In this document: positions 10,770 through 23,800 of the stretch, piece after piece | Layout of the letters: each line of letters starts with the position of its first letter | Numbering within the stretch: the stretch's first letter is position 1 | Assembly: GCA_030704615.1 (NCBI GenBank) | Contig: CM060733.1 | Span: 26,660,001-26,724,000 of the forward strand | Length of the DNA stretch: 64,000 nt | Direction of reading: 5' to 3' | Origin: Takakia lepidozioides | Lineage: Eukaryota > Streptophyta > Takakiopsida > Takakiales > Takakiaceae | Translations under genes and position numbers: made by a program | Notes under the pieces: model-generated | Told to the model about the DNA's origin: nothing | Seen by the model: the letters and a program-made list of their open reading frames with translations, nothing else | Database searches by the model: none

Positions 10770-11149
10770 GAATGTCTCTAAATCTAGTCTGCTGTTTGCT
10801 GTGCATGTAGCCGCAGAGTACACAACAAAGAACCAAAAAAAGACTCCGCTTGCCGTTGATACAAAGACTACAAAAAAAGAACCGCACCTGAAGGTCCGGT
10901 GTTTCTTGTGGTACTATCATTCGGCACTAGCATTAGGTTGGCCAGAGCGGCACCCTGAAGGTCACCCACAAGGGTTTTCGGACGAAATTTATATCTTTAT
11001 CCGGACAGAACTATGGCCGTCTATTGAGTGCGATGCGAAGGCGCAAGTGTCGGGAGTAAACAGACCGAGATTCTGCGCCAAAGGAAGCAGGAAGCCATTG
11101 AAGGTGATCAACATAAATCTGGGCAGTAGCACCTCTGCTTCGACTCATC
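10770..11149 (+). other. Spacer between two pseudogenes
   Basis: An open frame covers most of it (10801-11154) but shows no family resemblance. It has two A-rich stretches near 10836 and 10871. It could be the decayed N-lobe of the kinase-like sequence that follows. Confidence 0.3.
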
Positions 11150-11176
11150 TATGAGGCGACGTCATCTTGTCCAAAT

Positions 11177-11632
11177 GTGGAACAGCTTATGCATAGAAGG
11201 GATTCAGACCGAACTATGGTGGTGCAGAGGGCTGAAAAACCAAAGAACCATGACGAGCTGATGACCTGTCTCCGATGTTTGTGTGAAGCACTGCAGTGGT
11301 TGCACAGAAAAGGACTCGTGCACAGAGACATCAGGTGGGACAAAGTTCTTCGTGACAGGAATAATGCTGAGAAATAGATACTAGTGGATCTTGATGAGGC
11401 AATAAAGAGCGATCAGTGCTTCGAGCTCCCTCTAGATGCCAATTCACATGCTCCGGAGATGACAGTTGGGCCTCATGATACCATGGTTGACATCTGGGGC
11501 ATTGGGTACCTTTTGTCTACTTCAAATATTATTCTGGATGCGAAGCTTTTGGGTTTGATGGAGAAATGCTTGCATCAGGTGCCAGACCAAAGGCCAACTG
11601 CAGCAGAGTGTCTGGAGTTGCTTGATGCATGA
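11177..11632 (+). pseudogene. Kinase-like (pseudokinase) fragment with in-frame stop
   Basis: One frame, interrupted only by a TAG at 11375-11377, encodes a protein-kinase C-lobe: A-L-Q-W-L-H-R-K-G-L-V then HRDIRWDKV (catalytic loop), I-L-V-D-L-D-E-A (DFG position reads DLD), S-H-A-P-E-M (APE), V-D-I-W-G-I-G-Y-L (helix F) and D-Q-R-P-T-A-A-E-C (end of lobe). The catalytic-loop Lys is Arg and the Asn is Lys, so the product would be inactive even if the stop were read through; TGG to TAG would explain the stop. No Gly-rich loop or VAIK lysine was found upstream, so the N-lobe is missing or badly decayed. Confidence 0.65.
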
Positions 11633-11639
11633 TATGTAG

Positions 11640-14463
11640 TCTGGTAAAAGATGCAGAACTTTAGGAAGCTGAGGTCTTCTTGGCGGTTTACTAGGAAGCT
11701 GAAGTCTTAAAAGATTCCTATTATATAAAGCTAAGAGGCCTCCGTTCCTCTTTTTTTGTTTTTTTAAGAAAAAAAATATTTAATAGTTTATCTTTATATT
11801 TTAATCTCTTTTTAGTTATTTTTAGTATTCATCTTTTTAGTCATAACCTAAATTAGAATCATTAACCCTCAACCTCCTAGAGCCCATTTTCAACATTTTG
11901 GCCATTTTTGGTACCCCCTAAGACTAAACCTAGCTTGGTTATGTATAACCCCTGGCATGATGTCACCATAGAAATAGAAATATTATAATGGCTTTGTGGA
12001 CCTTGAATTTGAGCTTCCACACAAATATTCCTACCAAAAAAAGGTTTGACCAGAATAAATAGGGTTTTTTCTATGGGCTGCTCCGCATGCAGCCTCACCC
12101 TAAATCGGGACTGCTGCCTGTTTAGTGCTTTATACCTGCCACCTGTCCAGTCAACTCAAGAAGCGCAGCACGATTTGGGCAGGGGCCAAAATTCGCCCAT
12201 GCCACATTTTTTATTTTTTCTTATTTGTTTTTTGAGGAGAGGCTTCTTAAGAGGCAGATCTACATTTCTCGTTCAAGACCTCATTCCCATCCGAGAGCAT
12301 CTTATGATGCTGCGGCGAATCTCCCATAGCAAGTGACCCGATTCGGGTCGCTTGGGAGGTTGTTTAAAAGTTATATTACTGTACGAATTAAATCAACACA
12401 TATTTATTATTAAAAATAATAAAAACAATTATTCAGAATTTAACTTTTATACAACCACTCAGTTGTAACTACACAATGCTCTTAAACATGTAACAATCAA
12501 GTATATTATATATATATATATATTCAAAAATCTATCAAACAACATTCAGTCTCACTTTCATTTTCTAAACATCTAAAGATGGAACATGTAACAATCTAAT
12601 TCGAAGTATTTCAATCTATTTTTTCTTTCTACTGTAATTAATTAAGAGAGTCGGACTGTAGGCAACTTTGTCAAAAACTCTACAAGCAGATCATGAGAGA
12701 CTTGAAAACTCTAAAAGCAAAGAATATTTCCTAAGGTAGATAGAAAACATATAAACTACTATAACAAATGTATCAACTTTGGTCATTATATTTATGAATC
12801 ACATATACTATTTATTGGTATGTACCGACAAAATTGGTAGGTTGTCATCATTTATAATAATTAAAATAAAATTTTATTTTCGATAAACGTTCATACATCC
12901 ATTTGTAATGCACCAACATCCTTTTTTGAAATAAACCTTTATGTATTAGTACCTATGTTAAAAATAGAAAAATAGTAAGACTCTTGCACCAACGAGCTAA
13001 CTTACATAATTCAATATGCATATCAGGCCCGAGTCTGATAAGAGGCAAAACAGGCTGAAATAGGTTGAATCATGAAATGAATCAGCAGGCTGCTAAGACC
13101 AAGCTGATTCTCCCAAGAACCTTGTAAACATCAGGATGAATACCGTACTAACAGGAAAAAGCCCACATTTGCAGGATGAACAAACTTCTTCGCATCCTAC
13201 ATTAAGGAAAAGCCACACTGTAGTGTGAAAAAGAAGGGCATGAAACCCTTCTGGTAAACTATAGTTAACTATTTCTTGAGCAGTGATCCATGGCCCTGCC
13301 CTATGACATCAACCTAGTTGCTCTTTCTAAAATGACTCATACCCTACTTAATTCATTCTAAATCTATTTATCACCAAAGACTTTATACCCTTATCCACGC
13401 CGCAGCGGAAGAGAAGACATGGACAGGGCTGAGGTTATCTAAATTGTTATTGGGTCTCTTTAGTGGTCAGATCATCATATATGCCAAGGTTCTTCTTCCC
13501 TACAGATATCATCATTGGAAAATCACAGGGTGTACATTCTGATCCTTATACAGATTCAGATCCTATCCACAGTGTAAACATATCAGAGATACCCCACTGG
13601 CCCATACTTGGACAAGGTAAGTGATGTAGAAATATATGTGTCACTTACTCTACTGTAAACCAGAATGCAAATGCCCTAGTTTCTACACATGAGCTCTCAT
13701 TTTCCTTCTTTATTAATACTACAACTATCTAAGAAACATATCCCCTTTGGCATGACATTGCTACCCCTTCATATCATGCCCATGGATTGTACACTGATGC
13801 ATGGTGTTTTGACATCATTCACATCTACTTAAATGAAAATGCAAAACCCTAGCTTCTCTATTTCAGATTTCTCTTCTCTTTCCCTTTGCATGAAGAGGGC
13901 ATGATATCACAGAGCCCCCACTTTTAACTCCTCCTTAAAACTGCATTTTAACTATTTGAAAGACCCTTATGCCCCACTGATTGTAGATCTCAGTCTATGA
14001 ATGTTCCTAAGCTGATTGATACAAGCAGTAGGGAACAAATGCATGCCACCTGATATCTTCTTTCAGAAAAGCTACAGCCTACCCCCATAGTAGGTACATT
14101 GCCCTCTTCATATGCCATTGGCATTCTTCCCCACTATCCTTCATTTGTGTCCTCCTTCCAACTAAGTCCAGCAGATGTTCAACAATCCTTTCACCATCTC
14201 TTCACACAAGACATCCCCTACTTTAATGATTGTACCGCTGGCATGAGCAACATCTAAAGGCGGTACACCAACAACACTTCACCAGCAGAGACACCCATTC
14301 CAAAGCACTCAAGCACTTTCATGACCTCCTACTGTAATTCAGAATGTTGTTCCTTCTCCCATGAGTATCAAACCCCGCGATCGCAGTTGTCCCACCATCG
14401 TGCATGCCGTCAGTTGGGAGTATCATGTCAAAGTCACTCCAAACTATCAAAGATTCACTCAAC
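11640..14463. other. AT-rich gene-free stretch with a direct repeat
   Basis: No gene recognised. About 11.75-13.0 kb is very A/T rich and has a short (TA)n at 12507-12526. A 78-bp block at 12995-13072 recurs at 14464-14541 at roughly 80 percent identity by eye, bounding 1.4 kb of unidentified sequence. Confidence 0.5.
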
Positions 14464-14554
14464 TAGCTAACTTGCAAAATTCAATATGGATATTTAGGGC
14501 CGATTCTGATAAGAGGGAAAAACAGGATGAAATGTGTTGAAGAAGGTGCATTCA

Positions 14555-15966
14555 TTAGCAACGCTTGATTTTATCAATTGTGCCGCTGCCGCTGCGGCTT
14601 CCACTTGACCATCTACCCATGCAGGTTTCTTGTAGGTAATCATAGGTAATCTGGAAAACGGCTCCTGGCAAATCACGCACATCCACAGGTACAAAGCGGC
14701 GTACAAAACCTGCGACGCAACCTACTATTGTCCCTTCCTCTGTACTCTCCACCTTCCCATTCTTAACACGGCCCTTCCTTCTGCTACCTGTACTTCAGGA
14801 AAAATGAATAATTAGGGCAATTCACTTTGAAATGCTTGGAGATGGCTTGCAATGCACTTAAAGCAGGAAGAATCACCACGGCTGTTGTGAAAGGCAGACA
14901 GATGCAACACTCATATGTAAAATAATTTGCAAGAATAACCAACAAGTATATGTTAAGGACTCTAAAGGTGTGACAGCTGGATGCTAACTGGAATTGAGCA
15001 GATGAGAGTTTACTAAAATCATGGGAATTGAAGCCCACCAGTGCAGCAGACCATCCAAGTCTTAGTAATAATGTAAGTGCACACACATGTGGCAAGGGCT
15101 CATACTAGATGATTTCAATTGTCAAGCAAGCAGCCATAGGTAGCAATTGGAATATTTACCAGATCCAGGCTTGGGTGTCGAGAGAACAACAACATTGCCT
15201 TCTTTAAAGTGAAGCTGTCTCTTGGAGTCAAGTGGCATAAGGACCACATCATACCACCCTGCAATGATACAATTGTTAGCAACTATCTAAAACTTACAAT
15301 CAAAAGTTCAAGGCAAGTAGTTTTCAGATTTCACTATTTCATTTTTAGACATGTGAAGCCAAAATCAGTATTATAGATCTTAGCCATCATTGCCACACTG
15401 GACAGGATTGCACAGGAGTTACCACAAGGAAACCAGGTAGACACCCTGGTGAAGAGCTACACACTTTCACTACTCAGACCCTGATACTGACTGTTTAAGC
15501 ATGTGTCTTTCCAGAATCAGGGAAACTGAGCGAGGCTATGCATCCAAAACAGACGACTTCTTTCAAGTAGGTCATATCCTGGGTAGCAATTATGCTTACA
15601 GGAGAACAAATAACTTGCAGCTACAGATAAGCAAATCGCTATACAGTATGCACATTCGAAATGGTTAGATGCATACAAAATCTAGCATGCAGGAATATGT
15701 GATGGAATGTCTCATGTCTAAGAATTTCCAACATGTAGAACATAAAGATTCACTTTCACAAATCCATGGCAAAAGAAAAAGAAACTGCAGGTGCCATGTA
15801 GTGAGATTAGATGATAAACTTACCCCGCTCACGCCTGTCGACCTTTTTAATAGAAACAACTGCATGCACATTGGTACTACTTCCTTCGAGAAGCTCCTCC
15901 CAGACATTGTGTAATTGGGCACGGCACTCCTCAAATAACAGTGGCTCAAAAACATGGACATATTCA
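14555..15966 (-). CDS. SEN1/MAA3-like helicase, N-terminal exons only (partial)
   Basis: Three minus-strand exons join in phase. Exon a (15966-15824) encodes EYVHVFEPLLFEECRAQL, the conserved block before the helicase core of plant SEN1/MAGATAMA3-like proteins. Exon b (15258-15160) encodes GWYDVVLMPL...F-K-E-G-N-V-V-V-L-S. Exon c (from 14787) encodes a basic loop and then T-I-V-G-C-V-A-G-F-V-R-R. It ends either at a donor near 14616 or at the stop at 14555. Acceptors (ttacag, attgcag, tacag) and donors (gtaag, gtaaat) are normal. This family unwinds nucleic acids in RNA processing and transcription termination, but no Walker A or DEAD-like motif lies in the window and no start exon was found. 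The piece may be a stranded gene fragment or may extend through long introns. Confidence 0.55.
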
Positions 15967-16061
15967 CTGTAACGGACCAACAAATCTAGGAAATAACCCA
16001 CCAAGACATGACAAATGTGATATACGACAGTTTCACGTCCAATGACCATCATGCCCTAAAG

Positions 16062-16580
16062 GTGGGATGCAAAATTCCCCTACCTTGGCTAAACCGGGAA
16101 TTACAGATTCGTGACTTTCGCCAAAGAACTAAAAGACGCAAAATTCATAATATTGATAGAAGACAACCATTTCTTGTTCGACTACGCAAATACAATACAG
16201 AATGGTTCGATAATTGAAGGAGGACAGGTGAGGACATGATGTGGATGGGTGGAAACAACATGAGCTTCACGAAAAAGCTCCTAAAAACTAACGCAAACAA
16301 CTCTGGCTCGACGTCCGGTAACAACAAACGTCAAAAAACAAACAACGACGAGATGTACAATACAATAGAAGTCCTTAACGAAAATGGCCAAAAAATGGAT
16401 GGAGAATCCGTACGTTCAGGGGATCTCATTGCAGTCAAGTGTAACATCCGATTTTGGATGAATTTCCGTCACAAGAAACATGGGCTTTCATACCAACTAA
16501 AAGGGGTCAAACTGTTGGCCAAAGCACGAGAGGAGACAGAGTTGAATGATGACAACTGGAGCAAAAGCATAGCTTGGTAG
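16062..16580 (+). pseudogene. Broken open frame resembling a large-DNA-virus ssDNA-binding-type protein
   Basis: One plus-strand frame spans this stretch with a single stop at 16215-16217. The first part is rich in Arg and Lys. The second has an Asn/Ser/Lys-rich linker, a short E-V-L-N-E-N-G strand, S-G-D-L-I-A-V-K-C, then an aromatic F-W-M-N-F segment followed after a few residues by H-G-L-S-Y-Q-L-K-G-V-K-L-L. A strand pattern of 'I-x-x-W-x-N ... G-[VL]-S-[WY]-x-[LV] ... V-x-[VL]' is what I associate with single-strand-binding-type proteins of nucleocytoplasmic large DNA viruses, and old insertions of such viruses are known in some non-seed plants. Codon use is A-rich, unlike the GH31 genes. 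This is a pattern-level resemblance; it may instead be a plant gene exon. Confidence 0.3.
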
Positions 16581-16589
16581 AGCTTAAAT

Positions 16590-17825
16590 TAGACACGTCT
16601 AAAGGGCCACCATATTTTATAAAGACCGTCCTCCTTCTCCTCTTCAAAAAGTCTATATTTTGTCCCAATGCATGCTCACAACGGATAATAAAAAAATACT
16701 GATTTATCATAGTCCAAATCTACTTGTTGTACCAAGACGACCCATGGAAAACCCCTCCAACTCCCCAAACCCACCCACCCACCCACCCACCAATCGGAAC
16801 TGCGTGACCGACATTTTGGCAGGCTGCATGATCCGTACTCTCTCTCATGATCCTCGAGTATGGCCGTCCGTCCGGACGTCATTCTCATAAGTTGTCGCTA
16901 GTAGTGCGGAGCAACGCGAAGCCCTAGTTCTAGCGACGACCGAAGGTCGGAAGCTAGTTTAGCGTAGAGCAGGAATAGGGTGCCAAAGTGCCACGTTTTC
17001 GTTCCCACGTCATTGTCGTCGTGTCATCGTCGCCACGTTTCATCGCGGGGGTGCTATTCCGTGTGCCCGGAGGCGTGAGCCCAGGACAGGGTCACGCCAC
17101 GTCAGCATGCATATGCATACAGGGCCTATTTCCGCGGGTGTCACCTATTAAAAAGGGGTGGTCAGCCCTTTCCAGGGAATGCAGACTGGATGTGTTACAT
17201 TCATTGTATCCATCATTTGTATCCATTGCATCCATTTAGACGGTATTAACTTACCAAAGCCCTTGCATTGGAATATGGCTACGTCATGAGCAGGTGCACC
17301 CTCACATCATCCAAAGCGGATTCCTGCAGATATTTTTACCACCGACACTACGAGATATGGCGCGATAGGAACTTAAGACAAGCGGCAGATACTTCCGATC
17401 CTGGAAACAGGAGAGAATGTTTAGACTCCCATTGATTGATGTAGATTAGTTATGACCACAAATCTTCACTTCTCTAACTGGTCATGGAGGCTTTATATGC
17501 CATTTTCTGCAGATGCACAAGCCGTGTGCACGCCCCCAACTTTTCTCTCACGCAAGCACCAAGTAACTTACTAAATATATGATATCCAAAACTGGGTATG
17601 CTCGGCAGCACCTTCACTTTCATTCTTATGCTTCTTCTGAACATGGTTTGGGAGCACTCTCCAACATACTGGACAAACCAAACTTTCACAAATGTGACCT
17701 CCTGCGAGACGTTTGTCAAGGTTGCGTCGGTCCTTCAAATCACTCAGTTTCGCATTACACCTCTCAGATATGCCGAGAACACATGCACACCAAAAGAAAC
17801 CAACATGACACATTTTGCGTAGTGT
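16590..17825. other. Intergenic, with a CpG-rich stretch
   Basis: Positions 16.85-17.13 kb are markedly C/G and CpG rich. A TATA-like 'tattaaaaag' follows at about 17147 and small repeats of 'tccat' at 17200-17237. This could be a promoter for an unseen transcript, but no matching coding sequence was found. (ACCC)n occurs at 16770-16792. Confidence 0.35.
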
Positions 17826-20800
17826 CTAGCTTGAGGGAGCTTCGTCTGTTGATGACGTTATCTCCCATGTAACTATAAAATCTTTTCCCATCAGTAGATT
17901 AAGGTCTGAAATGTCCAACGAAGAAGATACAGCATTCATCTTGACGTTGACAGATGTAGCGAGCTCCCCATCTACTAGCACGCCAGGAGGACATGATATT
18001 ACACCTAGGACTGACACAGTCTGTAGGAGTAGATTTTGCTGCAAGGCATAAGCTCCTTCAGTTACATATGCCCTTAGAGCATATTTGCAGTCTGATCTAA
18101 AAGCCTCATATTTTACAAAAGTGGCTTTGCCCGGCGTGATCTCCATCTGCACTTGAGAGTCGTCATCGTCGAGGAAGAGCTGTCCTGATGCATATTCTAA
18201 TATGCCATTTCCTTCGCAAATGATAGATCCTAAATCGCAGGGATGGGCTGCCTTTGTATATGGTCCAAATGCAACTAAAAGAGAGAAGGGGGTCTTGCGT
18301 GCCAGAGTAGTGGTCATGGCAGCATCTTGCATGGGTAAGATTGAGCCCTCTCGCACATGCACATTGATAGTGTCTAAAGGCGCTGACAGCACCTCATAGT
18401 ATCCATTATTAGATGCTCTCACCACTTTTGAAGGATCAAACAGATTGTACCATGTACCCTTTGGGATGTAAGCACGCACTGAAGTCTGCTCCGGCATCAG
18501 CACCGGCGAAACCAGCAATGACTCTCCAATAAGAAACTGATCATTTATATTCCATGCTGCTGGATCCTCGGGATAGTGAAAGAAGAGAGGCCTGGCGATG
18601 GGGGCACCTCTTGTGTGAGCCTCATACATTAGTGTGTAGTAGAAGGGCAAGAGGCGGTATCGCCACCCGAATACCAACCGGGCTGTTTCAGTGACCGACT
18701 CCCAAAGATACAACTCCTGGGGGGAACTGGCCTTGTCAGAATGATCTCTGGAGAAGGGATAAAATGCCCCCACCTGTGTCCACCGGAGGCAAAGCTCCTC
18801 AGTTGTCACCAAATTGAAGCCACAGATATCAGCTCCCACCATGGGCACCCCGAACATGCCAGAATTGAGCACACTCACAATGGAGTATTGCAGATCCTCC
18901 CAAGTTGCTCCATTGTCCCCTGTCCAGTGGGCCACAGAGGCCCCAGATCCGACAAAGCAGGAGCGTGATAGCACAAAGGGCCTCTTGTTTCTCACCTGTT
19001 CCCAAGGAGTTCAAACGAACTGATTAACTCAGAAATGAGGTCCTACCAAGTTTCCAAAAACTTTGTTCATTCTCTTTCTAGCTGGTCCACCAAGGTGTTC
19101 AATCATGTGAAAGGGTAGCGACCTGACACGGCTCCAAGTGCACATAAACTGCTCTTCCTACAAACACGGAATTTGTCCAGAGAGCACAAATCAGACTAGT
19201 CCAACTTACCTCCAACAGGGCCCGATAGGTGACAAGGCTTTCTGTCAGGCCATAGATGTTGTGTGTGTCATAGGCACGCACTTCATTATAATGCTGGCAA
19301 CTCATTGCCATGGTCTTTTCGTAGAGAGGGCGTTCGGTTCCAAACGAGTTGATGTGGTAGGGAGGGTCATCCCACCTTGATAGATTGTGGTTGTCGCACA
19401 CCATGCAGCATTGATTAATTAATTCAGGACACTCTTCATCAGGTGGATAATAGCAAGTGGGCCCTGAACAGAAGTTGGAAGGCTCGTTCATGTCAAGCCA
19501 TAGCCCATCAAAGGGAACAACCTTATAGAACTCTGCCACCTCCTTTGACCAGAAGGTTTGGGCATCAGGATGGAGGAAATCAGGGAAATGAGTGGCACCA
19601 GGCCACACCTGTGCAATGTAGCGGCCCCCTGTTTCATTTTTTACGAACACGTCCAGCTCGATACCTCTCTCATATGTACTGTAGCCCTCCTCAATCTTAA
19701 TACCTGTCAACACCCAAATTGCACCAGCAGACATGTAATAACCCAGACTGAATCAATATTATCTTTGTCCAGGATCCACAACACGACCAACTTATGCAGC
19801 CAACCTGCAAGCTGTGAAATTACAATTTCAGGCAAAAAGTCACAGCGAGATTGTTTCCAGGGGCAAAACTATGTAAAAGTATATCACTCCATCGGTGTGA
19901 GAGAAGTTTTGTGCATACTATGACAATGGACTACTTCTCAAAGTCAAGTATATCACGATATAGGTGACTGATTTCTCATTGAGAGAAGCTAGTGGACAAA
20001 GCTATTCTATCCTCTAGCGTATTTCACTTGATGAATCACTCTGTTTTCACAGGAGCCACTAACAGAACCCCATCTCTCACTCAAGACGTACAAGGCAAAC
20101 GCAGGCAAGAAGAGAGAAATTTGTACTCGGGTTAATCTGCAGAAACTATTGCCCTGTTTCTGGAAACAGGAGTGGGCAGCCATAAGCTCTCTAGCAGCAT
20201 CAGAAAAGAGAAACAGATTTGTTGTGCCTAAGGTGACCAAACAGAACAACAGTAGACACAGGCCAAATGTGAGTCATCTCCCAGGTGTCCTCACAGCCTT
20301 CCGGACAAGGACGGCATGCCCCCTGAGTCTCAGAAGACCAAGGGGGATTAAGAAAGGAAATAGAGACCAGAGACCAAATGGGAGTCAACTTGAGTGAGTT
20401 TCACGTCTTAGAAAACCACTCATGGGGGGCCCTTCTAATCATCCACAAAGAGTAGAAATTCAAGAAATATACATGGAGGAATGATGATGTTCCCAAGATG
20501 GGACATCCCAAGCCGTGGGTTGCACAACCAAGCATGGACCCAACAGATTAATAGCACTCGGCAGTGAAAACATATAGCTTCACAAGCTATAATCCATTCT
20601 CTCTTGAGGAGAAAAGCATAATGTTCACTTTGCAAAGTCATTCCAAATGATAGCACTGTTGAAGTCTGAACATTCTATTGAATCTTGAGAACAATTTTAA
20701 ATATCAAACTATTGTGCTTGAATGCCTAGTTTCTGCTCTGAATTGTAAACTGTGTGATACTCAGTTTTTTCCACTGTCTGATTGATTGCCAACATGAAAT

Positions 20801-23800
20801 TTAGATACCATCCACAGCACAGAAGAACCATTACCATTAATATCCTTTTTAATTACAACTTCTTGAGTAGCTCACCTTGCTATTGTCGTCTCTCACCAAC
20901 AGAAAAGATCATCAGTAGAATAAATTGTTAAGTACTAGAGGGAACCAGGATAAGAGTTGTAACTTGTGTAGCAAATCTTACCAGGGTCAAGAATCATGAT
21001 GTACTTTTGGCCATTTGCATGTAGACTGTCAACAAAAGGGCGTAACAGGTCTTCAGAATACTTATTGGGTTCAAGTGTGAAGTCCTTATAACTGTCCATG
21101 TAATCAATGTCAGACCACATGGATTCCAGTGGGAGATCGACCTCCTTGTACTTGGCCACTACTGTCTCCAACTGGTGCACATCCTCATAGCCAAATCTTG
21201 ACTGGTGGAACCCTGCACCCACCCCTCCCTCCCTTTGCTCAGCCTTTTCTGCTGTCACCTCTTTCTGAGATGATCTTTCCTGTCTTCCTTTCTTTTCTCC
21301 AAGCAATGCTTGGCGCCAGGAGCACAACTCCATCTCAGATCCTAAGTGCAGAGTTCGCATGTGTACCATTGCAATCCGAGGCCCTCTTCCGGCTTACAAT
21401 CTTTCTCCATAGATTACAGGCCCTTCCACCCAAGGGGCTCGTGGCAAGGGCCCTCACAACATCTATGAGGCTCAAAGCTGCAGGTTTCAGGAACTCCTGG
21501 TATGCTCGAGTGGACAGTTTATTTCAACGTAACGGACTTTCTACTGCTTTCCTATTACCAATGAATCCAGATAAGGTGGAAATCACATCCAGACATGACC
21601 GCAACAGACTCATTAGGAGAGAGCTTATGGAATTACATGTCAAGAGAACTTGGAAGCTACCCAATCTCACGACAAAGCTCCACTTCTATCGAGAGACATT
21701 CTTGGTGCTCCGCGATGATAGAATCTTGAGACCAAATTACCTTTCAGCATCCTTATCTCCTTCCCTCCTGAGGGCATTGGGGCGGTTCAGGGTGGGTTCC
21801 CACAACCTATGGATAGAGACTGGCAGATGGGAAAACCTGCAACGGGAGGACCGCCTATGTCCAGCTTGCATAGGGCGCAGCAAGGAAATTGAAACTGAAG
21901 AACACTTCTTCTACTGCCCTCTATACTACGAGATCCGTGGGAGATTCCACTGTTTATTCAGTGGAACCCAAACTCTCACTGATGTCTTCAACTATGAGGA
22001 TCAAAAATGCCTGGCAGCCTACCTGCACAAGGCCTTCACCCTTAGACAATCGCTAGAACATTAATTGTGGTTTCTGGATTTGTTCCTCTCTCATGCTTTC
22101 TTCCATTTTGTCCCATAAGCTCTATGAGCTTTCCGCGGACGTTATAAAGCACCATTTCATTTCATTTCATTTCCTTCAACCTTGTTACCAAGTCAACATA
22201 GCATCGAAATAAGAAACTCCAGAAGGGCAGAACCAGATATACAAGTAGTATGCATAAGGGAGCCGTGGAGGGAAGGAAGATTGTCAAGGAGTCTGTGCAA
22301 TGAAGGAAGGCAGTTCAAATACAGGAGAGAGGTCACGAGGTCCACAACCCACCAATTCATACCTGATTCAAGTGAAAGAAATTAGTACAAAATAATTCTT
22401 GCCAATCTCTGGTATCAAGTTTGGTGAATGGAGTACTTGCAACAGACAAGTGATCACAGTCCCTTTTCACACAAATGGGAAGCTCAGTCCAGCAGAGGAC
22501 CAGTGCACATGACAGATCACAGAGGCAGAACACAAACTGACAAGAAGGAACGAGTCCATACCAAGCACCCAGTATGGCATCGAAGCAGGTCGACCCACAA
22601 GCTGCGTATACTGATCGACCACAGCCAACGGGGATGGACCAGCAAAGAAGTAGAAATCAAAAACACCGCCTATCGCTCTGAACGTCATGGAACTAACGTC
22701 GTAATTCACATCCATGCCATTGCTATTGAGAAGTAGCAAACCATGGACATTGCCTTCGTCCCTGATGTCCATGACGAATGGGTAAGTTCCATAGAGATCG
22801 ATGTCGACTCGGTCGCTCCCAATGTCTGTTGCCCAGAGGGTGTACTTCCGGCCATGCGTCAGACGGAGGCCATCAGGCCTGGTGCTCTCTCCCAGACCAT
22901 ACAACGTTGATTTGTACGGGAGGTGTGTTGACATTTCCAGGTATTGATCCTTAAACACCGTACTGCCGAATGAAGGGGACTGCGATCCATTACTGCTGAT
23001 CAACACACTTGGTGTAGAGTTGAACAACACCTCTCCGTTAGAGCGCCGGACGACCGCAAAGCCGAAAGGTTCCACTGTATAAGAAAACTCCAAAGGGTGC
23101 GAAGTGCTCAGTGATCCTCCCATCCCAACACTCAAATTTGCCAGCCCCAACTTGCGGTTGCGCTTTGCCTTGGGTCTTGCAATGTCCACATTATCCAGCC
23201 CTTTCCGCGGAATAACGCTTCGGGGAACCTCCCAACGTGGGTGATGGCTGTCTGTTATGTGAACTTGAAGGCGCTCCCCGCTTTGGTACCTATCACCAAT
23301 CGTTCATGGATTGCTTCACTTACTTAGATCAATTCCTGATTGCTGAAGACACCGTCTTCAGAACTGGGTGTGATGTTGCACGCATTTTTCAATAAAAGAA
23401 GATGCAGAACACGGTATGGATTTCAAGCATGATTGAAATAGGAGCCGCAGAGCGAATAGACTGAGAGTCTAAAAGAAAACCACAACGAGTTACAAATTAT
23501 CTCCCTGTCCACTGTTGGATTTTGCACCCAAACAAGCTGACAAATTCAACAACAATTTCAGAATGACTGAAGGCAGTTCTGTAGGCATGACATAAGTGCA
23601 GGTGAATCGTAGCCAAGTTTGCGCCTGGTACCAACAGGTACCACAAACAACACAAAGCTGTTGAAGGAAATTATTTGGAGATGGAGAACCATCTGCTACA
23701 CCGATATGCACAGACACGCATGCAATTCATTTATTGGCTGTCACAAGCTGCTACTCACCTCCCGCAGAAAACCTGCAGATTAGCTTTCATAGAAGACTTG

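Noticed and set aside
21129-21290. N-terminal part of the long plus-strand frame before the LINE
   Set aside because: It is the antisense of GH31 exon 3 and the intron edge; the open frame there is a by-product.
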